The notes under the pieces: generated by a model
The model's input: the letters and a program-made list of their open reading frames with translations, nothing else
The model's database searches: none
What the model was told of the DNA's origin: nothing
Translations under genes and position numbers: made by a program
Shown here: positions 33,893-45,200 of the stretch, in pieces
Layout: every line of letters begins with the position of its first letter
How positions within the stretch are numbered: position 1 is the first letter of the stretch
Source: Candidatus Saccharimonadota bacterium
GTDB lineage: Bacteria > Patescibacteriota > Saccharimonadia > Saccharimonadales > Saccharimonadaceae
Reading direction: 5' to 3'
Assembly (NCBI GenBank): GCA_027492255.1
Contig: JAPUFB010000004.1
Coordinates: 62,001 to 126,000 of the forward strand
DNA: 64,000 nucleotides

Positions 33893-34365
33893 ACTCCATC
33901 CCGCGTATGCGTGGACTCTGCTTCTTCTCCGCAGAGTTCGCCACCCACGTGTTTGTAGCGCGACCGCTGACACGATCATGTCGATGGCTATTTTAACAAA
34001 CACGTGCAAGGGGGCGGTCGAGAGGTGAATTCCGTTAGGGTCATACCCTGACTTTTCGCCACAACCTCTCGACCGCCCCACCCCCCCCAGAACGTCTCGA
34101 CCAGAGTGCAGAGCACTGTGATGTCTAGGGGTGAGACATCTAGTCTACCTCTGGGCGAGGCGCGAGCGGTGGTGTCCACCGGACATGTGAACCCGTTACC
34201 CCAAGAACGAGGCAGTAACGCGGTGGACACCACCTAAAGCTTCGATGATAATCCATATCGTCACAGCAGCTCAACGATGAGCGTGCTCCGAAACTGGATT
34301 CAGTCCCTGGTACTGTGAGCATCTGCTCTCATCATTCCGCCGTCTCCTCGTGAGACGGCGTTTAA
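33893..34365 (+). ncRNA. Structured region downstream of the Cys-rich peptide (candidate RNA 3)
   Basis: No convincing gene in 590 nt up to dus. Long perfect pairings: ACTCTGC/GCAGAGT (about 33912-33936), CACGTGTTTGT (33946-33956) / ACAAACACGTG (33996-34006), GGGGCGGTCGAGAGGT / ACCTCTCGACCGCCCC (about 34012-34079), GATGTCT/AGACATC, GGTGGTGTCCACC / GGTGGACACCACC (about 34170-34234) enclosing CGTTAC/GTAACG, then a terminator at 34338. It could be the 3' part of the peptide's mRNA or an independent RNA. Confidence 0.5.
34338..34365 (+). terminator. Terminator of structured region
   Basis: CGCCGTCTC / GAGACGGCG, 9 pairs, 5-nt loop, then TTTAAAT. Confidence 0.8.
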
Positions 34366-34479
34366 ATTGGCTATATTTTCTATTCCATTCGGCATACGTT
34401 AAAAAGACGTAGGAGAAGTCGATTCTCTAAAAGATGCCATTATAAAAATGTTCGATCCTGTGACATAATTGTATCTGTT

Positions 34480-35427
34480 ATGAAATCATTTTGGGATACG
34501 CTTGAGAAACCTTTTTTTATCTTGGCACCGATGGAAGCTGTAACGGACGTTGTTTTTCGCCATGTTATTAAAAAGGCTGGTTCACCAGATGTTTTTTTCA
34601 CGGAATTCGCCAATGCGACAGGCTGGGTTCACGCGGGTGAACGCGCTATTGCTGGACGCTTAGTCAAAACAGATGATGAATACCCGATTGTCGCTCAAAT
34701 CTGGGGCGGAGAACCTGGTGATATGGCTGCATTTGCGCAGTACTGTGCTGCACAAAAATTCGATGGTATCGACATCAATATGGGATGCCCGGCAAAAAGC
34801 GCCATAAAAAGTGGTGGATCCGCGTTAATACTAAAGCCCGAAGTGGCAATTGCCTCGATCGCAGCCGCCAAAACCGCCGGGCTACCCGTCAGCGTGAAGA
34901 CGCGCCTCGGTTATTCAACGACAGAGGAGTGGCGCTCATGGCTCACGACACTGCTTGAACAAAATATCGCTGCACTCACTATTCACCTCCGGACAAAGAA
35001 GGAGATGAGTAAAGTTCCAGCTCACCATGAACTTATAGACGATATTAAGCAACTACGCGATGACATTGCGCCACATACCCTCCTTATCATAAACGGCGAC
35101 GTACGTGACCGTGCACATGGTCTGGAACTCGCAGAACGCTCTGGTGTCGATGGGGTTATGATCGGCCGTGGAGTATTTGCGAACCCATTTGCTTTTTCCC
35201 AACTTCCAGACGAACATACTAAAGAATCGCTAATCGAGCTCTTACGTTATCATCTCGATATGTATGACTTATATAGCGATGATACGTCACGACCATACGA
35301 TACTCTCAAGCGTTTTTTCAAAATCTACATCCGTGATTTTGATGGTGCGAGCGAGTTGAGGGATATGTTCATGCATACCAAATCAACCACAGAAGCCCGT
35401 TTACTACTCAAAAACTCAAAACTATAG
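34480..35427 (+). CDS. tRNA-dihydrouridine synthase (Dus family)
   Basis: 315 residues. FILAPMEAVTDVVFRHV (FMN-binding start), IDINMGCPAKSAIKSGGSALI with the catalytic Cys, VSVKTRLGY, ALTIHLRTKKEMSKVPA, LLIINGDVRDRAHGLEL and GVDGVMIGRGVFANPFAF. It reduces uridine to dihydrouridine in the tRNA D-loop using FMN/NADPH. Length and motifs are normal. CATAAT lies 10 nt before the ATG. Confidence 0.93.
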   Translation: MKSFWDTLEKPFFILAPMEAVTDVVFRHVIKKAGSPDVFFTEFANATGWVHAGERAIAGRLVKTDDEYPIVAQIWGGEPGDMAAFAQYCAAQKFDGIDINMGCPAKSAIKSGGSALILKPEVAIASIAAAKTAGLPVSVKTRLGYSTTEEWRSWLTTLLEQNIAALTIHLRTKKEMSKVPAHHELIDDIKQLRDDIAPHTLLIINGDVRDRAHGLELAERSGVDGVMIGRGVFANPFAFSQLPDEHTKESLIELLRYHLDMYDLYSDDTSRPYDTLKRFFKIYIRDFDGASELRDMFMHTKSTTEARLLLKNSKL

Positions 35428-35482
35428 ATGTTTATTAGTCCAATATGTGGTAATATAAACAAACACCGAGGAGGTGAGAGTG

Positions 35483-35569
35483 ATGGCCGAAAAGCCCAAG
35501 TGTCCGGTATGCGGCATGATGTTGCCGCCGAACGGCGTGTGTCCAGCATGCAAGATCGCCAAAAAGTAA
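35483..35569 (+). CDS. 28-residue zinc-ribbon microprotein
   Basis: MAEKPKCPVCGMMLPPNGVC followed by PACKIAKK: two knuckles CPVCG and CPAC 12 residues apart, a minimal zinc ribbon. A very strong GAGGAGGTG precedes ATG 35483, and a 12-bp perfect terminator follows 11 nt after the stop. A real gene despite its size. It stands alone. Confidence 0.75.
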   Translation: MAEKPKCPVCGMMLPPNGVCPACKIAKK

Positions 35570-35580
35570 GCCACCATCCC

Positions 35581-35607
35581 GGGCAGGGCGACACAGTCGC
35601 CCTGCCC
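35581..35607. terminator. Terminator between zinc ribbon and atpC
   Basis: GGGCAGGGCGAC / GTCGCCCTGCCC, 12 perfect pairs, 3-nt loop. It lies between convergent units and may serve both. Confidence 0.85.
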
Positions 35608-35628
35608 AAATAACCACATTTTTGCGTA

Positions 35629-36054
35629 TCAACATCGTCGTCGACGTCTATGAAGATCAGCAACCTTAATCCGAACCATGTGCCTATCAACAAGCTGGTG
35701 GGCTTTCTCGAGCTCAATCTGATCCTTAGCTTCATCGCGCATCTTTATAGCTCGCTCCAAGGCAGCCTGGCTTTCAGCTTCAACAATATCCTCACCGTGA
35801 TCAGCCTCGTCAACGAGAATTTTTACCCTTTTACCTGACACTTCAACGACACCACCACTAGTTGCAAAGTATTCCAGATCATCGTCAGTATCCTGCCTGT
35901 TTTTTCGCACGATAAGCATACCAGGTACTGCAACCGTAATAAGTGGCATGTGACTAGGGTAAATAGAGATTTCGCCTTCGACTGTCGGTACGACAACGGA
36001 ATAGATTTCTTCATCTACCTTCACACCGCCAAGTGTTATGAGTTGCAACTGCAT
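35629..36054 (-). CDS. atpC: ATP synthase epsilon subunit
   Basis: 141 residues. N-terminal beta-sandwich (LITLGGVKVDEEIYSVVVPTVEGEISIYPSHMPLITVAVPG) and C-terminal helical hairpin (AESQAALERAIKMRDEAKDQ), ending in an Arg-rich tail HRRRRRC. Rotor subunit that links gamma to the c-ring and can inhibit ATP hydrolysis. Last gene of the operon; it starts 3 nt after atpD. Confidence 0.93.
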   Translation of the reverse strand: MQLQLITLGGVKVDEEIYSVVVPTVEGEISIYPSHMPLITVAVPGMLIVRKNRQDTDDDLEYFATSGGVVEVSGKRVKILVDEADHGEDIVEAESQAALERAIKMRDEAKDQIELEKAHQLVDRHMVRIKVADLHRRRRRC

Positions 36055-36057
36055 TGA

Positions 36058-38268
<2,211 letters not shown>

Positions 38269-38272
<4 letters not shown>

Positions 38273-39138
38273 TTCATCGCCTCCGAACCGCCGCTAATCT
38301 CGGCCAGTTCTTGTGTAATTGCACCTTGACGCGCCTTGTTCATCTCAAGCGTGAGGTCATCAACGAGATCACTTGCGTTGTCGGTTGCATTTTTCATCGC
38401 CATCATGCGCATACTATGTTCACTAGCTCGGGAATCAAGTAGCGCCTGATATAACTGTGCCCCGACCAGGCGGTAGGCTACGGCATCAAGTACTTCATTT
38501 GCACCTGGTTCAAATGTTGCTTCCTGAACATCTTCCGATACTTCTGTTTCGGCTGAAAACCCAGCCGGTAGCAATCGACGGCGAACTGCAATCTGATTAA
38601 TACTACTTTTAAAACGCGTAAAGATGATGTCAACTTCATCGGTTTCCTTATCAACGAAATGACTGACGATCGTATTAAGAATAGCGTGGAACTGTGCTCC
38701 TTCGACTTCATCTGGTAAATCTTCGTACGTTCCAAGTACCTCAGTATCCTTGAGACGCGACACAAACTGCGAAGCCTTACGACCAATCGCAATAGTTTTA
38801 TTGTGCACGTGTTGTCGGTCATCCTCGCGAAGTATTTCGAGATATTTTCGCATAATATTGGAATTAAATGCTCCCGCAAGCCCTTTGTCGCTGGCGATCA
38901 CAACAAGCAGCCGTGCTTTTACTGGCCGGGTCTGAAAGAGTGGGTGATCGTTTGTCGCGCCTTGTCCAGCAAGATACGCAAAGAGTTCGCTTGCAGAAAA
39001 TACATATTGCTCTGAAGATTTAGTAGCATCCTGACTGCGCCGCATCTTACTCGCTGCAACCATTTGCATAGCCTTCGTAATTTGCTTCGTCGATTTAACG
39101 GAGCGGATACGAGATTTTAGTTGCTGGGTACTAGCCAT
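38269..39138 (-). CDS. atpG: ATP synthase gamma subunit
   Basis: 289 residues from the MASTQQLKSRIRSVKSTKQITKAMQMVAASKMRR start (ATG 39138); a longer frame begins at 39159 but adds residues not usual for the family. C-terminal ASEHSMRMMAMKNATDNASDLVDDLTLEMNKARQGAITQELAEISGG is the conserved coiled-coil. Central stalk that rotates in F1. It overlaps upstream X1 by 8 nt. Confidence 0.95.
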
Positions 39139-39583
39139 CGATTCCATCTCCAGCTGCAATTACTCCTTGTGAGCGCCAGACACCCGCAACGTAGATGGCA
39201 AGATCGGTTTCAACTTGCTGTCGTAATTCAGGCGTCAGTAGTTCGAGCCATCTATAAGGAGATTGCCCATAAGACGTATAGCCCATTCTGTCATAATAAG
39301 CCCAAGCTATATCAAGCAACTCTGGAGTGCCTTGCATCGTGATTAAGTCGTATGTGTGTGCAACAATATCACGACCAAGAACACCAAAAAAGCCAGCTTT
39401 TTCGGTTTCAGAAGGGTAAAGTCCGGCCTCGAGTATCTCCTTAGCGCCACTAATACGTTCTGTTCGTTGTTGACGTTCTGCTGCGAGCATAGCTTCTCGT
39501 TTCTCACGCTCTCGGCTTGCGGCAAATAATCGACTACTCTCGGGTGTCAGTGGAGGAAATGTGTATTCTATGGTCTGACCCAT
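39131..39583 (-). CDS. Unknown protein encoded inside the ATP synthase operon (X1)
   Basis: 150 residues between atpA and atpG. Its ATG shares one base with the atpA stop (TAATG) and its end overlaps atpG, so expression is coupled to the F1 subunits. Helical, charged N-terminal half (SRLFAASREREKREAMLAAERQQRTERISGAKEILEAG), then AWAYYDRMGYTSYGQSPYRWLELLTPELRQQVETDLAIYV. No family recognised, no membrane segment. Confidence 0.75.
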   Translation of the reverse strand: MGQTIEYTFPPLTPESSRLFAASREREKREAMLAAERQQRTERISGAKEILEAGLYPSETEKAGFFGVLGRDIVAHTYDLITMQGTPELLDIAWAYYDRMGYTSYGQSPYRWLELLTPELRQQVETDLAIYVAGVWRSQGVIAAGDGIDG

Positions 39584-41118
39584 TATCCCTCAAATCCTTT
39601 CGCAGCCACATTTGCAACCTTGATAATAATCTTTTTTGCATCTTCCATCTCATCGATTTTCTTATCGCCCTTATTAAGCTCACGCATAATATCTTTGTGC
39701 TCACTCCATAACTTCGTGAGGAACGCTTCTTGAGCGGGCTTGATCTTTATAGTTGGAACCCGGTCAAAACACCCTTCATTGACGGCAACAATACTTGCAA
39801 CTTGTTCCCAAATGCTCATTGGCTGGTATTGTGGTTGTTTCAATAGTTCCGTAAGTCGTTGACCGCGATCGATCTGCTTCTTCGTGTCCTCGTCAAGGTC
39901 ACTACCGAATTGGGCAAATGAAGCAAGTTCGCGAAATTGACTAAGTCCAAGTTTGAGATTACCGGAAACAGATTTCACGAGTTTTGTCTGCGCATCACCA
40001 CCAACGCGAGAAACGGATAATCCGGCTGAAATCGCGGGACGAATACCTTGGTAGAAAAGGTCGGTTTCCATGAAAATCTGACCGTCCGTAATTGAAATAA
40101 CATTAGTTGGAATATACGCCGAGATATCGCCCGCCTGCGTTTCAATGATAGGCAAGGCAGTCAACGATCCGGCTCCAAGCTCATCAGACAATTTCGCAGA
40201 TCGCTCAAGAAGACGGGAATGAAGATAGAATACATCACCAGGAAAAGCCTCGCGTCCCGGTGGGCGGCGAAGCAAGAGTGACATCTGACGATAGGCAACT
40301 GCGTGTTTCGTAAGATCATCGTAAATCATCAACGCATGACGGCTGCTGTCACGGAAATATTCACCCATCGCAGTTCCGGCGTACGGTGCAAGATAAAGCA
40401 GGGAAGCCGGATCACTTGGTCCAGTCGCGACAACAATCGTCTGCTCCATCACACCCTCGCTCTTAAGACGCTCAACAAGACGAGCAACTTTTGATAGCTT
40501 CTGGCCAATTGCAACATACACGTTTACGACGCCGGTTTTTTGCTTGGCCTGGTTAATCATCGTATCAAGTGCAATCGCCGTTTTACCAGTTTGACGGTCA
40601 CCGATGATAAGCTCACGCTGTCCTCGGCCAATAGGAAACATAGCATCAATGCTCATAAGTCCGGTCATAAGTGGTTCATGAACGCCTTTTCGGCCCATGA
40701 CACCGATGGCTTCGCGCTCAATGCGTCCCATTTGGGTCGTAGTAATTGGTCCACCACCGTCAAGAGGAATACCGAGTGGATTCACGACACGTCCAAGCAG
40801 CTCTTCGCCAACCGGAACACTAAGGACTTCGCCTTTTAACTTCACATTGTCGCCAGCGGCAACTTTCTCATCACTGCCGAGCAATACGGCACCAATCTCA
40901 TCTTCCATAAGATTTAGCGCGAATGCTTCCACGATGCCGTGGCGTGTTTCGATTTCCAGCACTTCGCTGTATCCTGCGCTTCGCAGCCCATGCACCCAAG
41001 CAACACCATCGCCGACACGAGTCACGACACCAACACGCTCCAGTCCGGTTGTTGCTTCAAGTCCAGCAATAGCTTTACGTAAATCTGCCGAAAGTTCTTG
41101 TACTGATAATTTATTCAC
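39583..41118 (-). CDS. atpA: ATP synthase alpha subunit
   Basis: 511 residues. N-terminal beta-barrel, nucleotide-binding domain with Walker [71 protein letters not shown], and the C-terminal helical domain. Non-catalytic subunit of F1. Normal length and motifs. Confidence 0.98.
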   Translation of the reverse strand: MNKLSVQELSADLRKAIAGLEATTGLERVGVVTRVGDGVAWVHGLRSAGYSEVLEIETRHGIVEAFALNLMEDEIGAVLLGSDEKVAAGDNVKLKGEVLSVPVGEELLGRVVNPLGIPLDGGGPITTTQMGRIEREAIGVMGRKGVHEPLMTGLMSIDAMFPIGRGQRELIIGDRQTGKTAIALDTMINQAKQKTGVVNVYVAIGQKLSKVARLVERLKSEGVMEQTIVVATGPSDPASLLYLAPYAGTAMGEYFRDSSRHALMIYDDLTKHAVAYRQMSLLLRRPPGREAFPGDVFYLHSRLLERSAKLSDELGAGSLTALPIIETQAGDISAYIPTNVISITDGQIFMETDLFYQGIRPAISAGLSVSRVGGDAQTKLVKSVSGNLKLGLSQFRELASFAQFGSDLDEDTKKQIDRGQRLTELLKQPQYQPMSIWEQVASIVAVNEGCFDRVPTIKIKPAQEAFLTKLWSEHKDIMRELNKGDKKIDEMEDAKKIIIKVANVAAKGFEG

Positions 41119-41132
41119 GTCTTATCCTTCCT

Positions 41133-41519
41133 TTATCTCTTCAGTGCGCTGAGCGCAGTTAGTTTTCGCCGTACAGACGTATCAAGCAGTTGATCGGGGA
41201 GTACAATTTTCATGCCGCCTATAAGTAATGGATCGACAGTTGTTCGAATCACTACTTGTGTGGAATCAGTTTCTTTTTTCAGTAGTGAAATAATTTCTTC
41301 TTCCAGTGCTTTATCCAGTGTATGTGCCGTCGTTACGTCTGCAACGAGTATGCCTTTGTCGGACATAATTTGTTCGATATCACGTACAAGTAATTCACTT
41401 TCTCGTTCACGACCAGAAGCGATTAAGTACGCAGCAAGTTCTTGCACAATAGATGTATCTCCATCAAGTAGTCGGTCTGTGGCATGTATTGCAAGTTTGC
41501 GTCGGGAAAGCTCTGGCAT
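41133..41519 (-). CDS. atpH: ATP synthase delta subunit (short)
   Basis: 128 residues against about 175-180 usual. The C-terminal part VVIRTTVDPLLIGGMKIVLPDQLLDTSVRRKLTAL is the family signature that binds the b-subunit; the N-terminal helical bundle that caps alpha is shortened. Peripheral stalk component. It starts 3 nt after atpF. Confidence 0.85.
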   Translation of the reverse strand: MPELSRRKLAIHATDRLLDGDTSIVQELAAYLIASGRERESELLVRDIEQIMSDKGILVADVTTAHTLDKALEEEIISLLKKETDSTQVVIRTTVDPLLIGGMKIVLPDQLLDTSVRRKLTALSALKR

Positions 41520-41522
41520 ACG

Positions 41523-42074
41523 CTACTTCTTTGAGACTCCTGCGATACTGTTAGTAATTTCGTTCTTATCTACTGATTTCGTCAATGCCTTTGACGTTAC
41601 TTTCTCGGTTGCTAGTGTCACTAAATCAATCAGTTCATTGTGTAGTGAGATACGAGCACGCTCGACTTCCTTCGTGATGTCTTCGTGAGCTGTTTCGATA
41701 ATTCTCTCAGCTCTGTCTTTGGCTTTTTTATCACTGTCACTAGCAAGCTTTTCGGCCTGCTCTTTTGCAGTCGTGACAATATCCGCAGCCTGTGTCCGTG
41801 CTTCCTGAAGCATTTCTTTCATTTTTTCTTCAGCTTCTGCTGCATGTTTTGATGCATCGTGAGCGGCTCGCTGACTTTCTTCGATCGCTTGTTCACGGTC
41901 GTCAATTGTCTTTGTGAGTACCGGAAAAACATACTTGTTCAAAAGCCATAACAACGCCAAGAAGGCGACGGTTTGCATAAGGAGCATCTTCCAGTCAATA
42001 CCGAGAGACTCAAACAAGCCGGGCTTCTGACCGACAGTTTCAGTTGAGGCGAAATATAGTTGATATACAGTCAT
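41523..42074 (-). CDS. atpF: ATP synthase b subunit
   Basis: 183 residues. A membrane helix at about 31-48 (LLMQTVAFLALLWLLNKYVF) followed by a long, Ala/Glu/Lys-rich coiled coil (IDDREQAIEESQRAAHDASKHAAEAEEKMKEML...). Peripheral stalk. The N-terminus has an extra soluble segment of about 25 residues. Normal position between c and delta. Confidence 0.93.
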   Translation of the reverse strand: MTVYQLYFASTETVGQKPGLFESLGIDWKMLLMQTVAFLALLWLLNKYVFPVLTKTIDDREQAIEESQRAAHDASKHAAEAEEKMKEMLQEARTQAADIVTTAKEQAEKLASDSDKKAKDRAERIIETAHEDITKEVERARISLHNELIDLVTLATEKVTSKALTKSVDKNEITNSIAGVSKK

Positions 42075-42087
42075 GCCTACGTGAACC

Positions 42088-42318
<231 letters not shown>

Positions 42319-42350
42319 TTACCATTATTTATTACTCAAAAATTGATATA

Positions 42351-43175
42351 TCATTCTGCGACCGTTTCCTTCTTATGGGATGGGGCAGGGGAATGATCGG
42401 GTGAACTATGGTCTCCGTGTGAGACCGTACCAAGGGATATAAATACCGTTGTCAACATAAAGAACACGTAGGCTTGGATCGAGCCGATGAAGAGCTCGAA
42501 AATCATAAACGGCAAAAGCGCGATCGACGCAAGATACGCTGTCAAATATCCGACAACGATAATCAGAATCTCACCAGCAAAAACGTTGCCGAACAGACGC
42601 AAGCTCAACGCGAGCAGGCGAGAAAACTCCGCTACGAGCTCTAAGATTCCTTCAAATGCGCCTGCTGGATCTTTAAATGGATTACGTAGATAGCGGCCGA
42701 TATTTCCAAAGAAGCCGTGCGTGCGAATAGCGTATATTTGTGCCATTACCATGCTGATAATCGCCATCGCAAACGTTACATTCATGTCAGCTACCATACC
42801 GCGGAATAGTGGGGCACCGTTCCATGTAAGCGGCCCGACAAACGGCAAGATACCCATCCAGTAATTCACGATAATAACAAAGAAGAGTGTAATAGACAGA
42901 GGAGCAATCCGTTTTGCGAGAGCATAGTTGCCAACAACTTGTTGTACGGTAGAAAACAGCATGTCGTATATCCACAGTACGACGCCCGTCACATACCCAC
43001 GCTTACCGGTCTTCACCGCATGCGCAGTCGCAAACATTAACCAGATAACAAGCGAATACCCAATAATACCGAGGAGCATTGAATTGGTAATTGGCAACGG
43101 CCCTAAATGAAACAGAGTTTCGGCTTTAATCTCAATATGCGGTCCAGCAGCAGCAATAGTACTAAGCGGTATCAT
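42351..43175 (-). CDS. atpB: ATP synthase a subunit
   Basis: 274 residues with about 6 membrane helices. The essential Arg is in LLALSLRLFGNVFAGEILI; QAYVFFMLTTVFISLG is the conserved last helix. Conducts protons to the c-ring. The C-terminal tail is His/Ser/Pro-rich. It overlaps the atpI/atpZ-like gene by 4 nt. Confidence 0.95.
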   Translation of the reverse strand: MIPLSTIAAAGPHIEIKAETLFHLGPLPITNSMLLGIIGYSLVIWLMFATAHAVKTGKRGYVTGVVLWIYDMLFSTVQQVVGNYALAKRIAPLSITLFFVIIVNYWMGILPFVGPLTWNGAPLFRGMVADMNVTFAMAIISMVMAQIYAIRTHGFFGNIGRYLRNPFKDPAGAFEGILELVAEFSRLLALSLRLFGNVFAGEILIIVVGYLTAYLASIALLPFMIFELFIGSIQAYVFFMLTTVFISLGTVSHGDHSSPDHSPAPSHKKETVAE

Positions 43176-43429
43176 TTGCCACCCTTACTTTTGACATTTT
43201 TAAGCTGCATGAATACAAGTAGGACTGCAATAACGATACCAAGGCACATCCCGATAAGGATGCCAATCGGTCGTGTTGCCGCAAGCTTATCAACCCCATA
43301 CCCAATAAGCGTCAAACTAAGAACAGGGATAAACATGCGAAACGTCGTGTCAGCAATCGTCCCATAAACCAGCACCCACGGCTTATCAGAGCCGGTGTCC
43401 TGTACTGGCGTGTGTTTTTCCTCCGTCAT
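43172..43429 (-). CDS. AtpI/AtpZ-like ATP synthase accessory protein
   Basis: 85 residues from ATG 43429; the longer frame reaches back into the divergent gene. Two hydrophobic segments (WVLVYGTIADTTFRMFIPVLSLTLIGYGVDKL, RPIGILIGMCLGIVIAVLLVFMQL), as in AtpI/AtpZ proteins that help c-ring assembly and Mg/Ca handling. First gene of the operon. TATACT lies 10 nt before the ATG and drives the operon. Confidence 0.75.
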   Translation of the reverse strand: MTEEKHTPVQDTGSDKPWVLVYGTIADTTFRMFIPVLSLTLIGYGVDKLAATRPIGILIGMCLGIVIAVLLVFMQLKNVKSKGGK

Positions 43430-43483
43430 ATCTGTTTCTAGTATACCAGCCAGCCACTCCGTATGACAAGGTATAATAAGGAT

Positions 43484-43693
43484 ATGGCACGTATTCGAAA
43501 ACCGCTTGCTCGAAATTTTAACGCTCCCAAAAAGTGTGGGGGCAAATATTGCTACAGCTCTCGAATCGAAGCAGATCAAGTAATGGAAGAAAAAGCGATC
43601 ACAAATCCTGAAGTCGCGCTTGCCACCTATCACTGCGTTTCGTGCGGAAGCTATCATCTCACACAAACAAACAAAGATTCATTGAAGATTTGA
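43484..43693 (+). CDS. Small zinc-ribbon-like protein
   Basis: 69 residues from ATG 43484. CGGKYCYSS and YHCVSCGSYHLT make a Cys4-type site, and the YHLT ending resembles short CPR proteins with a CPHCGxWHLT-like motif. Basic N-terminus (MARIRKPLARNFN). TATAAT (43472-43477) ends exactly 6 nt before the ATG. Divergent from the ATP synthase operon. Confidence 0.7.
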   Translation: MARIRKPLARNFNAPKKCGGKYCYSSRIEADQVMEEKAITNPEVALATYHCVSCGSYHLTQTNKDSLKI

Positions 43694-43816
43694 ACTAATT
43701 TATCGAAAGAATTTGTTTAAGAATTACACTAACATTCTGAAACGTTAGGTATTGTAACCGCAACATATATCTCATGGCTTCAAGTATACTGTTTGTATAA
43801 GCGAAGGGAGAATTTG

Positions 43817-44392
43817 ATGAATATCGGTATTATTGTTGCCAGTACACGGCCAAATCGCTTCGGCGGTCAAATCGGTGACTGGGTAATGAACGAGGCAAAA
43901 AAGCGCTCAGCAGCACACTATACTCTTCTCGATCTCATGGAAATTAATCTGCCATTTCTTGACGAGCCAAAATTACCAGCTCAAGGTGATTATGAACACG
44001 AATCAACAAAGCAATGGGCGAAAATGATCGGTGATCAAGACGGATTTCTCATCGTCACGTGCGAATATAATCATAGTGCACCCGGGAGCCTCAAAAACGC
44101 GCTTGATACACTTTTTCATGAGTGGCAGAATAAACCTGTCAGCTTTGTTGGCTATGGCGCTATGGGTGGTACTAGAGCTATTGAGGACCTTACGCGTATC
44201 ACGACGAATCTTGATATGATTCCCCAAAATTCAAGCGGGAAGGGTACGCATATCATGCTCTTCCAAAACCTTGATGAAAACGGCAAATTTAGCGCAAATG
44301 CCCATCACGTTGCATCGCTTGCAAAAACCCTCGATAATCTCGAGAAATGGACATCAATCCTCAAAGAAGTTCGTCCAAAGTTGTATACTTAA
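43817..44392 (+). CDS. NADPH-dependent FMN reductase family protein
   Basis: 191 residues from ATG 43817 (AGGGAG upstream). Flavodoxin-like fold: MNIGIIVASTRPNRFGGQIGDWV (phosphate loop), FLIVTCEYNHSAPGSLKNALD (flavin-contacting), FVGYGAMGGTRAIEDL. Reduces quinones, azo compounds or flavins. The glutaredoxin gene starts 4 nt after it, with its own -10 box inside this gene. Confidence 0.85.
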   Translation: MNIGIIVASTRPNRFGGQIGDWVMNEAKKRSAAHYTLLDLMEINLPFLDEPKLPAQGDYEHESTKQWAKMIGDQDGFLIVTCEYNHSAPGSLKNALDTLFHEWQNKPVSFVGYGAMGGTRAIEDLTRITTNLDMIPQNSSGKGTHIMLFQNLDENGKFSANAHHVASLAKTLDNLEKWTSILKEVRPKLYT

Positions 44393-44395
44393 TAG

Positions 44396-44677
44396 GTGAA
44401 ATTGTTGCCTAAGACTGTTCGCAGAAAAGTCGTGGTATATACGACACATTGGTGCGGGTATTGTCGTGCAACAAAAGTCTATCTAAGAAGTAAAAATATT
44501 CCATTTATCGAAAAAGATATTGAGGTCGATGGTGCGGCACGTGCCGCACTCATACGCAGAACTGGCACGTATCGGGGCGTTCCTGTTCTGGATATTGACG
44601 GAACTATTATCCTTGGCTTTGATCGCCCGGCAATCGATGAGGTACTCGCAGGTCATTCTGCCAGGAAGAGCACGTAA
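44396..44677 (+). CDS. Glutaredoxin-like protein
   Basis: 93 residues with a GTG start at 44396. Thioredoxin fold: VVVYTTHWCGYCRATKVYLRSKNIPF (CGYC active site), cis-Pro region YRGVPVLDIDGTIILGFDRP. Dithiol/disulfide exchange. TATACT (44384-44389) ends exactly 6 nt before the GTG, so the start is leaderless even though it follows another gene closely. Confidence 0.85.
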   Translation: MKLLPKTVRRKVVVYTTHWCGYCRATKVYLRSKNIPFIEKDIEVDGAARAALIRRTGTYRGVPVLDIDGTIILGFDRPAIDEVLAGHSARKST

Positions 44678-44678
44678 T

Positions 44679-45200
44679 ATGGGTGAAGTCATCGTATTTC
44701 CAGGCTCGCATGAAGCAGGTGACAAAGAGGTCCGTAAAGCCCATGAACGTCGTGAAACACTGTTTGCTGATACTCTTACTGATTTTGAAATTCTTGAACG
44801 TTTTCGCGACGCTATACATCATACACGTACTATCCCTCTTGATGTGTATGAAATACTAACTCGTCTTGGTCTTATGGTTTCAATCGATGATGCGATGCCG
44901 ATACATGGTAAGATTCGAAAAGATCTCGACCCGCGCGATGGCGCACGACTGCGTGAAATTGTTGAACTTCTAGGGGATGCTACGTCAGAACTTGACCACC
45001 TCAATAACGGTGAAGATGCAACAAAACATCTCGTACTCACAGCTGTTGGTCTACGAAATACCTCAGAGGAGGAAGTGCTCGAAAGTGATATTTACAGAGC
45101 CTCCGTCTTGCTTCTTGAGAAAATCGGTCCAGAGTTCCAGCCGACCTACGAACTTCTCCAGATTATGATTGGTTTGCACGCCAGCAATATCGAACTCTAA
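44679..45200 (+). CDS. Hypothetical protein
   Basis: 173 residues from ATG 44679, directly after the glutaredoxin stop. Helical and acidic (KEVRKAHERRETLFADTLTDFEILERFRDAIHHTRTIPLDVYEILTRLGL, LREIVELLGDATSELDHLNNGEDATKHL). No family recognised. It overlaps the convergent ABC-F gene by 4 nt. Confidence 0.65.
   Translation: MGEVIVFPGSHEAGDKEVRKAHERRETLFADTLTDFEILERFRDAIHHTRTIPLDVYEILTRLGLMVSIDDAMPIHGKIRKDLDPRDGARLREIVELLGDATSELDHLNNGEDATKHLVLTAVGLRNTSEEEVLESDIYRASVLLLEKIGPEFQPTYELLQIMIGLHASNIEL

Noticed and set aside
29284-34365. Identity of the structured RNAs as RNase P RNA, tmRNA or SRP RNA
   Set aside because: I did not find GAGGAAAGTCC-type, tag-peptide/T-arm or SRP tetraloop signatures; a covariance search could still overturn this.
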